Positions 13,873 to 22,231 of a stretch of 56,128 nt of DNA are shown here, one piece after another. The notes beneath the pieces are model-generated. The model saw nothing but the letters and a program-made list of their open reading frames with translations, made no database searches and was not told the DNA's origin. A program made the position numbers and the translations under genes. Every line of letters starts with the position of its first letter. Positions within the stretch are counted from its first letter, which is position 1. Source of the DNA: Firmicutes bacterium AM31-12AC (GTDB lineage: Bacteria; Bacillota; Clostridia; Lachnospirales; Lachnospiraceae); the NCBI GenBank assembly GCA_003480425.1, contig QUJA01000016.1, forward strand, positions 1-56,128, written 5' to 3'.

Positions 13873-15276
13873 ATGTTTCAAACAATTATTGGTACAACAA
13901 GTTCTTTTATGTACAGCAAGCTGCTGGTCATTCTACTGATTGGTGCGGGAGTGTATTTTACGATCCGTACAAGATTTCCGCAGGTAAGATTATTTAAGAG
14001 AGCTTGTGGATCCGTAATGGAAAAGCCGGAGGATAAAGGGGCGATTTCCTCTTTTCAGGCACTTATGGTTTCAACAGCATCCCGTGTGGGAACGGGAAAT
14101 ATTGTCGGGGTTTCATCGGCAATTTGTATAGGGGGATTTGGTTCTGTATTCTGGATGTGGGTGATTGCGATCATTGGAAGTGCATCTGCTCTGATCGAGA
14201 GTACATTGGCACAGATTTATAAGAAAAGAGGGGAAGACGGAAGCTGTTATGGGGGACCGGCTTACTATATTGAAGCGGCACTTCATTGTCGCCCGCTGGC
14301 AATTGTTTTTTGCGTTGCAATGATTTTAACCTACGCATTTGGATTTAATATGCTGGCATCTTATAATCTGCAGTCTACATTTTCAGTATTTTCTTCTTAT
14401 AATGCAGAGATGAGTCCATGGATCATCGGTGGAATTTTGGCAGTGCTGACAGGATGGTGTCTGCTTGGCGGCGGCTCACGTATCGTAAAAGTAACGTCAA
14501 GGGTTGTGCCAGTAATGGGGATTGCGTATATCGGAATTTCACTTTTGGTAGTAATTATCAATATTCAGAATGTGCCGGCAATGTTTGTGCGCATTTTTGA
14601 AGAAGCATTTGATTTTAGAGCAATTTTCGGAGCATTTTCCGGTTCAGCCATGATGCAGGGAATCCGCCGGGGACTCTATTCCAATGAGGCAGGTATCGGT
14701 TCTGCTCCGAATGCATCTGCTTCAGCAAATGTCAGCCATCCGGTAAAACAGGGGCTGGTACAGATGTTGTCCGTATTTATTGATACTTTGTTGCTTTGTA
14801 CAGCAACAGCAATGATGTGTATGTCATCTGGGATTGACCCGGCAAAAGAATTGCAGGGAGCACCATGGGTGCAGGCATCTCTGCAGGAATCACTTGGTTC
14901 CTTCGGTCCGGTTTTTATTACAGTAGCAATGGTATTTTTTGCATTTACAACTCTGCTCGGAAACTGTTTTTATTGTGACAATCTTTTAATATATATTCAC
15001 AAAAAACAGCCGGGAAAAGCTTTTATGAAAGGCTTCAGACTGGTATCGGCACTTGCAATCTTTCTGGGAGCAGGAATGGAGATGTCTCTTTTGTGGGATC
15101 TTTCCGATGTATTGATGGGGGTTATGGCGCTCATTAACATTCCGGTTATCCTGATTTTATCAGGGATTGCATTTAAAGCGGTCCAAGATTATGAAGCACA
15201 GTTAAAGAAAGGACTTAACCCTGTTTTTAAAAGCGCAGACATCGGGCTTAGTCAAAAAACAGATTTCTGGAGATAG
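13873..15276 (+). CDS. AGCS-family sodium:amino-acid (alanine/glycine) symporter
   Basis: A 467-residue polytopic membrane protein of the alanine/glycine:cation symporter family. Family-typical blocks are TRFPQVRLF (residues ~30-38), STASRVGTGNIVGVSSAI (sodium/substrate site region), GEDGSCYGGPAYYIE, and GIRRGLYSNEAGIGSAPNAS in the second half. The start is ATG 13873, 9 bases after AAGAAGG; an upstream extension to 13696 reads through the decayed periplasmic-binding fragment and the promoter, so it is rejected. A monocistronic unit. Probable substrates are alanine, glycine or a related small amino acid. Confidence 0.92.
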   Translation: MFQTIIGTTSSFMYSKLLVILLIGAGVYFTIRTRFPQVRLFKRACGSVMEKPEDKGAISSFQALMVSTASRVGTGNIVGVSSAICIGGFGSVFWMWVIAIIGSASALIESTLAQIYKKRGEDGSCYGGPAYYIEAALHCRPLAIVFCVAMILTYAFGFNMLASYNLQSTFSVFSSYNAEMSPWIIGGILAVLTGWCLLGGGSRIVKVTSRVVPVMGIAYIGISLLVVIINIQNVPAMFVRIFEEAFDFRAIFGAFSGSAMMQGIRRGLYSNEAGIGSAPNASASANVSHPVKQGLVQMLSVFIDTLLLCTATAMMCMSSGIDPAKELQGAPWVQASLQESLGSFGPVFITVAMVFFAFTTLLGNCFYCDNLLIYIHKKQPGKAFMKGFRLVSALAIFLGAGMEMSLLWDLSDVLMGVMALINIPVILILSGIAFKAVQDYEAQLKKGLNPVFKSADIGLSQKTDFWR

Positions 15277-15358
15277 GTTTAACAAAAGCTAAAAGAATAT
15301 ATACCCAAATGATAGAAAAATATGATTATCAGAGATTCAGCCGATTGGCTGAGAAATA

Positions 15359-15393
15359 AAAAAGGCTCGCATCCGTTCTGGATATGAGCCTTG
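15359..15393 (-). terminator. Terminator of the minus-strand alpha-galactoside operon
   Basis: On the minus strand AAGGCTCATATCC and GGATGCGAGCCTT form a stem followed by TTTTTT. It lies 23 bases past the last stop codon. Confidence 0.8.
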
Positions 15394-15415
15394 CAAGAAT
15401 TGTAATCCGTAGATT

Positions 15416-16045
15416 TTATAGGTAAAATGTTTCCAGTTTTGTTTTAAAAAATTGAATTAATGGACCATTGAAGCAGGCATTTATAATTGTACCAATCCCT
15501 ACTACCGACCAGATACCTGCCCCAGATGCAGTGGCAAATATAATTCCGATAATTACGACAACAACATCCGAAAGAATCCTTGCTTTATGGAATGGAATTT
15601 TTTGATGTGTCAGTTTCTCGATTATAATTGCGACACTGTCATATGGGGCAATTCCCATATCTGCAACCATATATAATGCCACTCCCATGGACGCCATCAG
15701 TTGAGCAAGCAGCAGTGCAAGGATACGCAGTGGCAGATTCATCTGAATCTGCACTACATCATTCGCTACATAACAGATAAAATCTGCAATATATCCGACA
15801 AATACCATATTGATAATGGTCCCCAAACCAATGCAGGATCTTGCCTGAAAGAATACAACTACAAGAATGATTGCATTGACAAGCAACTGCCACGTTCCAA
15901 AGCTCCATCCGATAAATCCGCTGATTCCAAGATTCATTGCACTGAATGGATCCACGCCAAATTGTGAAAGTCGTAAGAAAGATACACATAATCCAATAAA
16001 CAGTATTCCCAGTACCATTCCACTGATTCTTTTTGTCTTCGTCAT
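15416..16045 (-). CDS. YczE/YyaS/YitT-like integral membrane protein
   Basis: A 209-residue membrane protein with about five hydrophobic segments. The N-terminus has the motif ISGMVLGILFIGLCVSFLRLSQFGVDPFSAMNLGIS, and the middle contains MADMGIAPYDSVAIII (GxAPYD is a family signature). The YczE branch of the YitT superfamily has no settled function. The gene starts 3 bases after the alpha-galactosidase stop, and its ribosome site GGAGGGA lies inside that gene, so it is the third gene of the operon. It may be an accessory transporter or chaperone-like membrane protein; nothing here shows a direct role in galactoside use. Confidence 0.8.
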   Translation of the reverse strand: MTKTKRISGMVLGILFIGLCVSFLRLSQFGVDPFSAMNLGISGFIGWSFGTWQLLVNAIILVVVFFQARSCIGLGTIINMVFVGYIADFICYVANDVVQIQMNLPLRILALLLAQLMASMGVALYMVADMGIAPYDSVAIIIEKLTHQKIPFHKARILSDVVVVIIGIIFATASGAGIWSVVGIGTIINACFNGPLIQFFKTKLETFYL

Positions 16046-16048
16046 GCT

Positions 16049-18292
16049 CTATCTTCCCTCCTGAACTTTTTTGCCTTTCAGCATATATATTCTAGATTCA
16101 AAATCGGTACAAGGAGTCACATTTCCAGGCACTTCACCAGCTGTCACATCGGATGTGATCAATCCATAATTCATTAATTCATCTCCGTAATTTTCTGTAT
16201 GGTTCCATACATTTTCATAAACCATATCTGGGTTCAATCCCTGTAATCTGACACGGCTATACGGCTGATTCACTCCATTTAAAACACGATAGTATCCTAC
16301 GATTGCAAGCGTGCGGTCTTCATTTGTCACCATCCATACCGTCTCATTTCCTTCGAATGGACTTTTCAGACGATAAAATGTTCCAAACTGTAACACTTCT
16401 CGGTATTCTTTCATAAATGTGATCTGTTCTTTTACTTCTTTGATCTCTTCTTCTGTCAATTTGTTGAGATCCAGTTCATATCCAAAAGTTCCAAAGTATG
16501 CTACATTCGCTCTTGTATGTAATGGGGTATTGCGAAATACCTGGTGATTCGGGACAACAGACACATGGCTTCCCATACTGCTGAGCGGATAACACATAGA
16601 AGTTCCATACTGAATCTTCAGACGCTCAATTGCATCCGAATCATCACTTGTCCATCCCTGTGGTGCATAATACAGCATTCCCGGGTCAAATCTTCCGCCA
16701 CCGCTGGCGCAGGATTCAAATAATACTTCTGGAAACTCATTTGTCAAACGTTCATACAGATCATATACACCTAAAATATAACGATGGAACACTTCTCCCT
16801 GTCTGTCTGAAGGAAGTTTGCTGCTGTAGCATTCTGTAATGCTTCGGTTCATATCCCATTTAATATATGAGATTTTCGACTCTGATAATAACTTTGCCAT
16901 CATTCCGTAAATATGATCTACTACTTCTTTTCTTGCAAAATCGAGTACATACTGGTATCTGCCGTGTGATGTATTTCTTCCCGGTGTCTGTAAGATCCAG
17001 TCCGGATGTGCTCGATAAAGATCAGAGTCTTTATTTACCATCTCCGGCTCAAACCAAAGACCGAATTTTAATCCAAGTGCTTCAATTCTTTCTGATAGGC
17101 CTTTGATGCCATTTGGCAGAAGCTCTTCATTTGCCACCCAATCGCCAAGACCGGCTCTGTCATTTCTTCTTGCACCAAACCATCCGTCATCTAAGACAAA
17201 CAGTTCTACTCCACATTCTTTTGCTTTCATGGCAATCTCTACAAGACGATCTTCTGTAAAGTCAAAATAAGTTGCTTCCCAGTTGTTATTTAAAATCGGT
17301 CTTGCCTTATCGCGCCAATACCCTCTTGCGAGTCTCTTAGCATACAGCTTCTGGAATGTCTGACTCATGCCATTTAATCCATTTTCACTGTAAACCAGAA
17401 CTGCTTCCGGTGTCTGAAAGCTTTCTCCCGGTTCTAATTTCCAATCGAATCCTTCCGGATTGATCCCGGCTGTAATTCGTGTCACATCATGTGTATCTAC
17501 TTCTGCCTGCATACGGAAATTTCCACTGTATACAAGGCTTATTCCAATTGCTTCTCCTGCATTTTCATCTGTGTTGTGACGTTTTAAAGCAAGGAACGGA
17601 TTATGTTCGTGAGAAGAATTTCCACGCATGCTGTCGATAGCTGTTATGCCCTGCTCCAATGTTCGATTCTTTATATAGCGCTCTCTGGACCACGCACCGG
17701 ACAACTGCATCCATTCATAATCCTTATCCGGAAGATCCAGGCTTAAGCTCATCATATTTAATACATGCAGATTTTTCTCACCGGCATTTTCAATATAAGC
17801 ACTTCTTGCAATTGCACTATATTCATCAAAAATCGTATATAAAAGCGCCAGTTTTGCACCAGTCAAAGCGTCTTTCAGGAAGATGCGCAATGTCTGCGCT
17901 TCCTCCTCGGACTCTGTGTAAGTTGCCGGCAATCCGGAGAGTTTCGGTTTTCCTGCAATAATCTCATAGCTTTCATATTGGAACTCACTGATTCTGCTGC
18001 CATTTTCCTGCAACAATTCAATTGCCGGATGTCTGTAATCTGTCGTACCGTAAACCGGATATTCCTGTCGGATATGTTCCAATGAAAAAGTACGATCCCA
18101 TTCATATATATATGATGTCATTGGGCGTCCACATTTTTCAACCAGATAAGAAAAATCTGCTTTATCATGAAGTCGTTTTCCAAAATATAATTGTCCCAGA
18201 TGTCCATTTTCTAATACACATAAGATATAACTGATTTTTTCATTGTATAAATGGAAAGTTTTTGTTTCCTCGTGAAAAATAATCTGTCTCAT
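16049..18292 (-). CDS. GH36 alpha-galactosidase
   Basis: A 747-residue glycoside hydrolase family 36 enzyme that releases terminal alpha-galactose from melibiose, raffinose-family oligosaccharides and galactomannan fragments. The sequence shows the GH36 order: an N-terminal beta-sandwich, then VELFVLDDGWFGARRNDRAG, KISYIKWDMNR (the Asp is the nucleophile), FESCASGGGRFDPGMLYY and WTSDDSDAIERLKIQYGTS (the second Asp is the acid/base), and a C-terminal beta-domain. The length matches cytosolic tetrameric bacterial enzymes, and no signal peptide is present. AAGGGG precedes the start. The gene lies 33 bases after the transporter gene, so the imported oligosaccharide is hydrolysed inside the cell. 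Confidence 0.95.
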   Translation of the reverse strand: MRQIIFHEETKTFHLYNEKISYILCVLENGHLGQLYFGKRLHDKADFSYLVEKCGRPMTSYIYEWDRTFSLEHIRQEYPVYGTTDYRHPAIELLQENGSRISEFQYESYEIIAGKPKLSGLPATYTESEEEAQTLRIFLKDALTGAKLALLYTIFDEYSAIARSAYIENAGEKNLHVLNMMSLSLDLPDKDYEWMQLSGAWSRERYIKNRTLEQGITAIDSMRGNSSHEHNPFLALKRHNTDENAGEAIGISLVYSGNFRMQAEVDTHDVTRITAGINPEGFDWKLEPGESFQTPEAVLVYSENGLNGMSQTFQKLYAKRLARGYWRDKARPILNNNWEATYFDFTEDRLVEIAMKAKECGVELFVLDDGWFGARRNDRAGLGDWVANEELLPNGIKGLSERIEALGLKFGLWFEPEMVNKDSDLYRAHPDWILQTPGRNTSHGRYQYVLDFARKEVVDHIYGMMAKLLSESKISYIKWDMNRSITECYSSKLPSDRQGEVFHRYILGVYDLYERLTNEFPEVLFESCASGGGRFDPGMLYYAPQGWTSDDSDAIERLKIQYGTSMCYPLSSMGSHVSVVPNHQVFRNTPLHTRANVAYFGTFGYELDLNKLTEEEIKEVKEQITFMKEYREVLQFGTFYRLKSPFEGNETVWMVTNEDRTLAIVGYYRVLNGVNQPYSRVRLQGLNPDMVYENVWNHTENYGDELMNYGLITSDVTAGEVPGNVTPCTDFESRIYMLKGKKVQEGR

Positions 18293-18325
18293 ATACTACC
18301 CCTTTTATAATTGAATTGTTGTCTC

Positions 18326-19744
18326 TTAAGCTGTCTGCTTTTTCGCATGCATTTCATTTACTTTTCTTGTGATTTCTTCCATCTTCTCACCTTTTAAAGT
18401 ATAGTATTTTTTGTAAATACCAAAGCTTGCACATGCAAGAATGATTGGAATCACAAGCATTAACACGCGAATACCCATTACGGTCGCTGCGCTCTGAGTT
18501 ACCGCTTTTGCGTTGTATCCTACAATCTGAAGACCAATTCCTGTTAATCCACCTGCTACTGCCGTAGCTGCCTTCATAAGAAATGTCTGTGCAGAGCATG
18601 TTACGCTTTCATTTCGTACACCAAATTTTACTTCTCCATAGTCGATAACGTCTGCCATACAGCATGTTGTTACTCCAAGTGAAAGACCTGATCCGAAGAA
18701 AAGCAGTGCACAACATACAACAACTAATACATTACTCTGTGGTGCTACATATCCTGCTGCACCGAGCAGTACAAATCCAGCAATTGGAAGTCCACATGCA
18801 AATGCGTATACCTTTTCACGGCTAATTTTTGCTGCGATTTTTGGGAAGCATAAAAGTCCTGCCATCTCAGCAATAATTGCAAATCCAAAGATAGAATACA
18901 GATATTCATCGTGGCATACACATTTGAAATAATACACAGCAAAGCTTTTTGCAATCTGTGTACAAAGGTTAAATGTCAAAAGTAATCCGATAAATGCAAG
19001 CAACTGATCATTTTTTACAATTACATGAAATGCCTGTTTCAGACTTGTCTTTTCTGCTGATATACCTACTGTTGATTCCTCTTTTACATTAAATACAGTA
19101 ATTCCGATTGTAACGATGAAAATAACTGCGATAATAATTGCAAAAAGTGTATATCCTTTTTCTGCGTAGAGATTGCTCTCGCCTGCTGCTTTATTCAGGT
19201 AATTGATAATATAAAGCCCAAATGTTGCTACTGAAAATCCTGCAAGACTTGCGAAAAATCTTGGAATTACGGAAACTTTCTCACGTTCACGCGGGTCATT
19301 TGTCAGGTTAGGAAGCCATGACCAGTAAGGTACATCCATGATCGTATAAGTCATTCCATATAAAATGTACATAACGGATACATATACGTACAATGCTGTT
19401 CCTGACAGGTTAAAACTGTGGAATAACAAAACAAATACAACTGAATTTACCAATGTTCCGATTACAAGCCAGATTCTGAATTTACCAAAACGTGTATGTG
19501 TATTGTCAACGATCATTCCCATCATCGGGTCATTGATCGCATCCCATATTCTTGCTACCAAAAACAGTACGCCGACAAATGCCGGTGCCAGATACAAAGT
19601 ATCTGTAAAATAAAGCATTAAAAATGCTCCTACTAAATTGCAAATCGCATCTTTGCCGATTGCTCCAATTCCAAAACATAATTTTTCTCTTGTAGACGCA
19701 TATTTATATTGCGGATTTTTCTGAGTTTCTTTTTGATTTTCCAT
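18326..19744 (-). CDS. GPH-family (MelB-like) alpha-galactoside:cation symporter
   Basis: A 472-residue MFS transporter of the glycoside-pentoside-hexuronide family. KLCFGIGAIGKDAICNL at the N-terminus, WDAINDPMMGMIVDNTHTRFGKFRIW (the GPH D-x-x-x-D-P signature, residues ~67-92) and TIMDVPYWSWLPNLTNDPRERE (~137-158) are characteristic. Twelve membrane segments fit the hydropathy. It is the first gene of the operon with the GH36 enzyme, so the cargo is probably melibiose or raffinose with Na+ or H+. Upstream a -10-like TATACT (19829-19834, minus strand) lacks a good -35 box, consistent with dependence on the AraC-type activator encoded next to it. Confidence 0.92.
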   Translation of the reverse strand: MENQKETQKNPQYKYASTREKLCFGIGAIGKDAICNLVGAFLMLYFTDTLYLAPAFVGVLFLVARIWDAINDPMMGMIVDNTHTRFGKFRIWLVIGTLVNSVVFVLLFHSFNLSGTALYVYVSVMYILYGMTYTIMDVPYWSWLPNLTNDPREREKVSVIPRFFASLAGFSVATFGLYIINYLNKAAGESNLYAEKGYTLFAIIIAVIFIVTIGITVFNVKEESTVGISAEKTSLKQAFHVIVKNDQLLAFIGLLLTFNLCTQIAKSFAVYYFKCVCHDEYLYSIFGFAIIAEMAGLLCFPKIAAKISREKVYAFACGLPIAGFVLLGAAGYVAPQSNVLVVVCCALLFFGSGLSLGVTTCCMADVIDYGEVKFGVRNESVTCSAQTFLMKAATAVAGGLTGIGLQIVGYNAKAVTQSAATVMGIRVLMLVIPIILACASFGIYKKYYTLKGEKMEEITRKVNEMHAKKQTA

Positions 19745-19841
19745 GATTCTCCTCCTCTAACACTCATTTGTTTATTTGTTGTTTAAGTGAAGAAACCTGT
19801 GCACTTGTTCCTTATGTTTGTTGATACAAGTATAGCGTACA

Positions 19842-19910
19842 AAAAAAGACATCCGTTATACCTTTTTGTTAAGTATTATATCTCAAATGTTAGGTATCGG
19901 ATGTCTTTTT
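19842..19910. terminator. Bidirectional terminator between the AraC gene and the transport operon
   Basis: AAAAAGACATCCG (19843-19855) pairs with CGGATGTCTTTTT (19898-19910), and TATACC continues into GGTATC. T-runs exist on both strands. It ends the AraC transcript 12 bases after its stop and separates it from the operon promoter. Confidence 0.8.
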
Positions 19911-19921
19911 CAACATTTCGT

Positions 19922-20839
19922 CTATTCTTTTTCGACTTCTCCTACATAAATTTTTTTATGTTTCTTGTATTCTTTCAGTTCGTTTTGTGCACTGATCAAT
20001 TGTTCTCGGGCAGCCTTTCTGTTATCATTACGATATTGGGTCGGCGTCATTCCCATTTTCTGTTTAAATACTTTGCCGAAAGCAAGTGAATTGCGATAAC
20101 CACAAGAAACTGCGATTTCCTCCACAGAGAGATCTGTAAGTGTGAGCTGCTCCTTTCCTCTGGAAATTCGAAATTTCGTCAAAAAATCCTTCGGCGAGAT
20201 TCCAAGACTGTTCTTAAATATTGTATATAAATAACTTCGGTTAAGTGCCAGATAATCAGCTATATCTTCCACTGTGATTTTCTGTGAATAGTAATTCTTT
20301 ATATAGGCAATTGCTTCCTGTACATGTATACTTTCTTTTTTATCATCCGCATATTGCTGAATTTCAATCCCGCGAGCCAGCACGGAGAAAAACTGATACA
20401 ATTTTCCCTGGAGATAATAAAGATTTTCTGCAGTTGAACTCGTATGATGAAACATTTCAAATACAATTTCTTCCAGCTCTTTTCCATATTCACATTCGCA
20501 TGTAAGCTGACGACTGTTCAATCCAAGATCTCTGACAAATCTCTGTGCTTCCGTACCACCAAATCCTACCCAAAGATAAGACCATGGATCCTTTTTATCT
20601 GCCTGATAAAAGGTTAGACTCTCCGGTTCAATCAGAAAGGCTTGCCCTTCTTTCAGCGGATACTTCGTTTCGCCGACCTGATAGATTCCTTTGCCCTTTA
20701 TTACATAATGCAAAATATAATTGGGTCTTGTGGCCGGTCCGTAGCTATGTAAGGGTTCACATTCTGCAAATCCGCAGAAACACAAATGAAAATCTTTAAA
20801 CTTTGGTTTTAATAGTTGTAATACGTAAGAATCTTCCAT
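19922..20839 (-). CDS. AraC-family regulator of the alpha-galactoside operon
   Basis: A 305-residue regulator. It has an N-terminal cupin-like sugar-binding domain (about 15-150; GPATRPNYILHYVIKGKGIYQ, LKEGQAFLIEPES) and a C-terminal AraC double-HTH (about 185-285; ITVEDIADYLALNRSYLYTIFKNSLGISPKDFLTKFRI and VEEIAVSCGYRNSLAFGKVFKQKMGMTPTQYR). This is the usual form of MelR/RafR-like activators in Lachnospiraceae. It lies directly upstream of, and in the same direction as, the GPH transporter and GH36 genes but is separated from them by a terminator. I infer that it activates them in response to melibiose, raffinose or galactose. Confidence 0.9.
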   Translation of the reverse strand: MEDSYVLQLLKPKFKDFHLCFCGFAECEPLHSYGPATRPNYILHYVIKGKGIYQVGETKYPLKEGQAFLIEPESLTFYQADKKDPWSYLWVGFGGTEAQRFVRDLGLNSRQLTCECEYGKELEEIVFEMFHHTSSTAENLYYLQGKLYQFFSVLARGIEIQQYADDKKESIHVQEAIAYIKNYYSQKITVEDIADYLALNRSYLYTIFKNSLGISPKDFLTKFRISRGKEQLTLTDLSVEEIAVSCGYRNSLAFGKVFKQKMGMTPTQYRNDNRKAAREQLISAQNELKEYKKHKKIYVGEVEKE

Positions 20840-21006
20840 AATCTGTATCCTCTCTTAATCCCTAAGATCACAAGCACTTTCCAGTCATGCTTACTTTTGC
20901 TGTTACTCACTCAACAATAGTTAGTTTAACCATTTTCCTTATTCTATCACAGTATCGTGTTATTCTTCCATTAGTTTTCAAACCAAGTATAAAAACGAAA
21001 AAAAAC

Positions 21007-21035
21007 TTGCAAATCTATCTTCTTTCCGTTAATAT
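21007..21035 (+). promoter_or_regulatory. Orphan promoter (duplicate of the AGCS promoter)
   Basis: TTGCAA (21007-21012), 17-base spacer, TAATAT (21030-21035), nearly identical to 13813-13841. No gene follows on the plus strand; a terminator does. Confidence 0.6.
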
Positions 21036-21041
21036 ATTCTA

Positions 21042-21124
21042 CCACCATTGACAGCAAACTTTGTATAGGTGGCAGAAAGAAAGACCAAGAGTTCCACATT
21101 ATGAACTCTTGGTCTTTCTTTTTT
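21042..21124 (+). ncRNA. Candidate short transcript ending in a strong terminator
   Basis: From the predicted start about 7 bases after TAATAT, the transcript would be about 80 nt. It could form a CCACC/GGTGG hairpin (about 21044-21073) and then the terminator stem GAAAGACCAAGAGTTC / GAACTCTTGGTCTTTC (21080-21119) followed by T6. The terminator also serves the converging epimerase gene (stop at 21181). Whether the RNA has a role of its own or is a leftover leader of a lost gene is open. The rest of 20840-21006 shows only AT-rich upstream DNA of the AraC gene. Confidence 0.4.
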
Positions 21125-21180
21125 CGGGACTTATTCTTTTTCCACAGCCCCTTTTGCTTATATTTAAATTAAGTAAATAT

Positions 21181-22035
21181 TTATTTAAATATATTTTTCT
21201 TTAGATAATCAACAGATCTTTCTACTGAGCTATGAGGATCATCCCAATATATTGAATCGTTTATTTCTAAATCGATAATACCTGTATAGTTATGCTTTTC
21301 AAGAATTTCGATGTATTCTTTTAGTGGATAATTACCATCCCCCAGAATATAATGTCCGGAAGGATCGCCATCTGCAAAATGGATAAACTGTATAGTATCT
21401 TCACCAAGAACCTTGTAATAATCTTCAAGATTCTCATGCGCTACTTCCATAGCGACCAAATCGACACAAGTCTTTAATGCTGGACTATTGACTTCTTCCA
21501 ACATAGCTTTCATTTGTGGCAAGTTGACCAACAAATTACTCTCGTATGGTTGAAGTTGTTCAAGTAAGATTGTAACTCCACGTTTATGCGCCATTTCACA
21601 TACTTTACTAATTGTTTCAACTGCACGCTTCCAACTATCTTCTCGAGGAATATCGAGAGGACCACAACCAGAATTCATAAATAACCTAGTTGTTCCTAAA
21701 GTAAGTGCATCATCAATAGCCATATCAAAGTAATCAATTGTTCGATCGCGAATAGGTTGTTCAGGAGCACTCAAGCTGTAGGGATATGCTAAAGTTTCTG
21801 GCGTATACATTACAAATTTAAGTCCTAAATCTTCAGCTTTTTTTCTGATCTCACGAAGTTTTCGTTCGGCGGCAGATGAAGTGAGATAATCTAATCTGCA
21901 ATAATGTGGCGATGCTCCCCATAAGTCGAGATTTTTAACTCCACAACGATGCATGGAATTAAGATAATAATCGAGTGTATAATGAAAATATTGTACACCC
22001 ATAACAGCTACTTGATCCATTGTGATATTTGACAT
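21181..22035 (-). CDS. FrlC-like sugar (phosphate) isomerase/epimerase, TIM barrel
   Basis: A 284-residue AP-endonuclease-2/xylose-isomerase-like TIM barrel. Blocks parallel FrlC, the fructoselysine 3-epimerase, and the true FrlC at 38132: GVKNLDLWGASPHY (FrlC: IELWGGRPHA), FVMYTPETLAYPYSLS (YTPEHNAYPYNYM), LEQLQPYESNLL (EALTPYESNFF) and HYILGDGNYPLKEYI (THLIPGEGNIPIKEM). Metal ligands of the family (Glu, Asp, His, Glu) are all present. GGAGG is placed 7 bases before ATG 22035; the longer frame upstream lacks a site. It is transcribed after the NhaC-like gene (about 200 bases gap) and belongs to cluster A. The substrate is probably related to, but not identical with, fructoselysine. Confidence 0.8.
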   Translation of the reverse strand: MSNITMDQVAVMGVQYFHYTLDYYLNSMHRCGVKNLDLWGASPHYCRLDYLTSSAAERKLREIRKKAEDLGLKFVMYTPETLAYPYSLSAPEQPIRDRTIDYFDMAIDDALTLGTTRLFMNSGCGPLDIPREDSWKRAVETISKVCEMAHKRGVTILLEQLQPYESNLLVNLPQMKAMLEEVNSPALKTCVDLVAMEVAHENLEDYYKVLGEDTIQFIHFADGDPSGHYILGDGNYPLKEYIEILEKHNYTGIIDLEINDSIYWDDPHSSVERSVDYLKKNIFK

Positions 22036-22231
22036 AATAACACCTCCATAAATTTTTTTGATATACAAGTAGTTAAAATAAGATACACTATAATGATAGA
22101 ATATCACAACTTATATAAATGTCAATGGTCATATTTCATTATTTAGTACATATTAAAATAAAAATTTGTTTAGAGAATATAAAACTAAAAACAAAGGATG
22201 TACGTAACGATAATGTATACTTCTCTTTATG

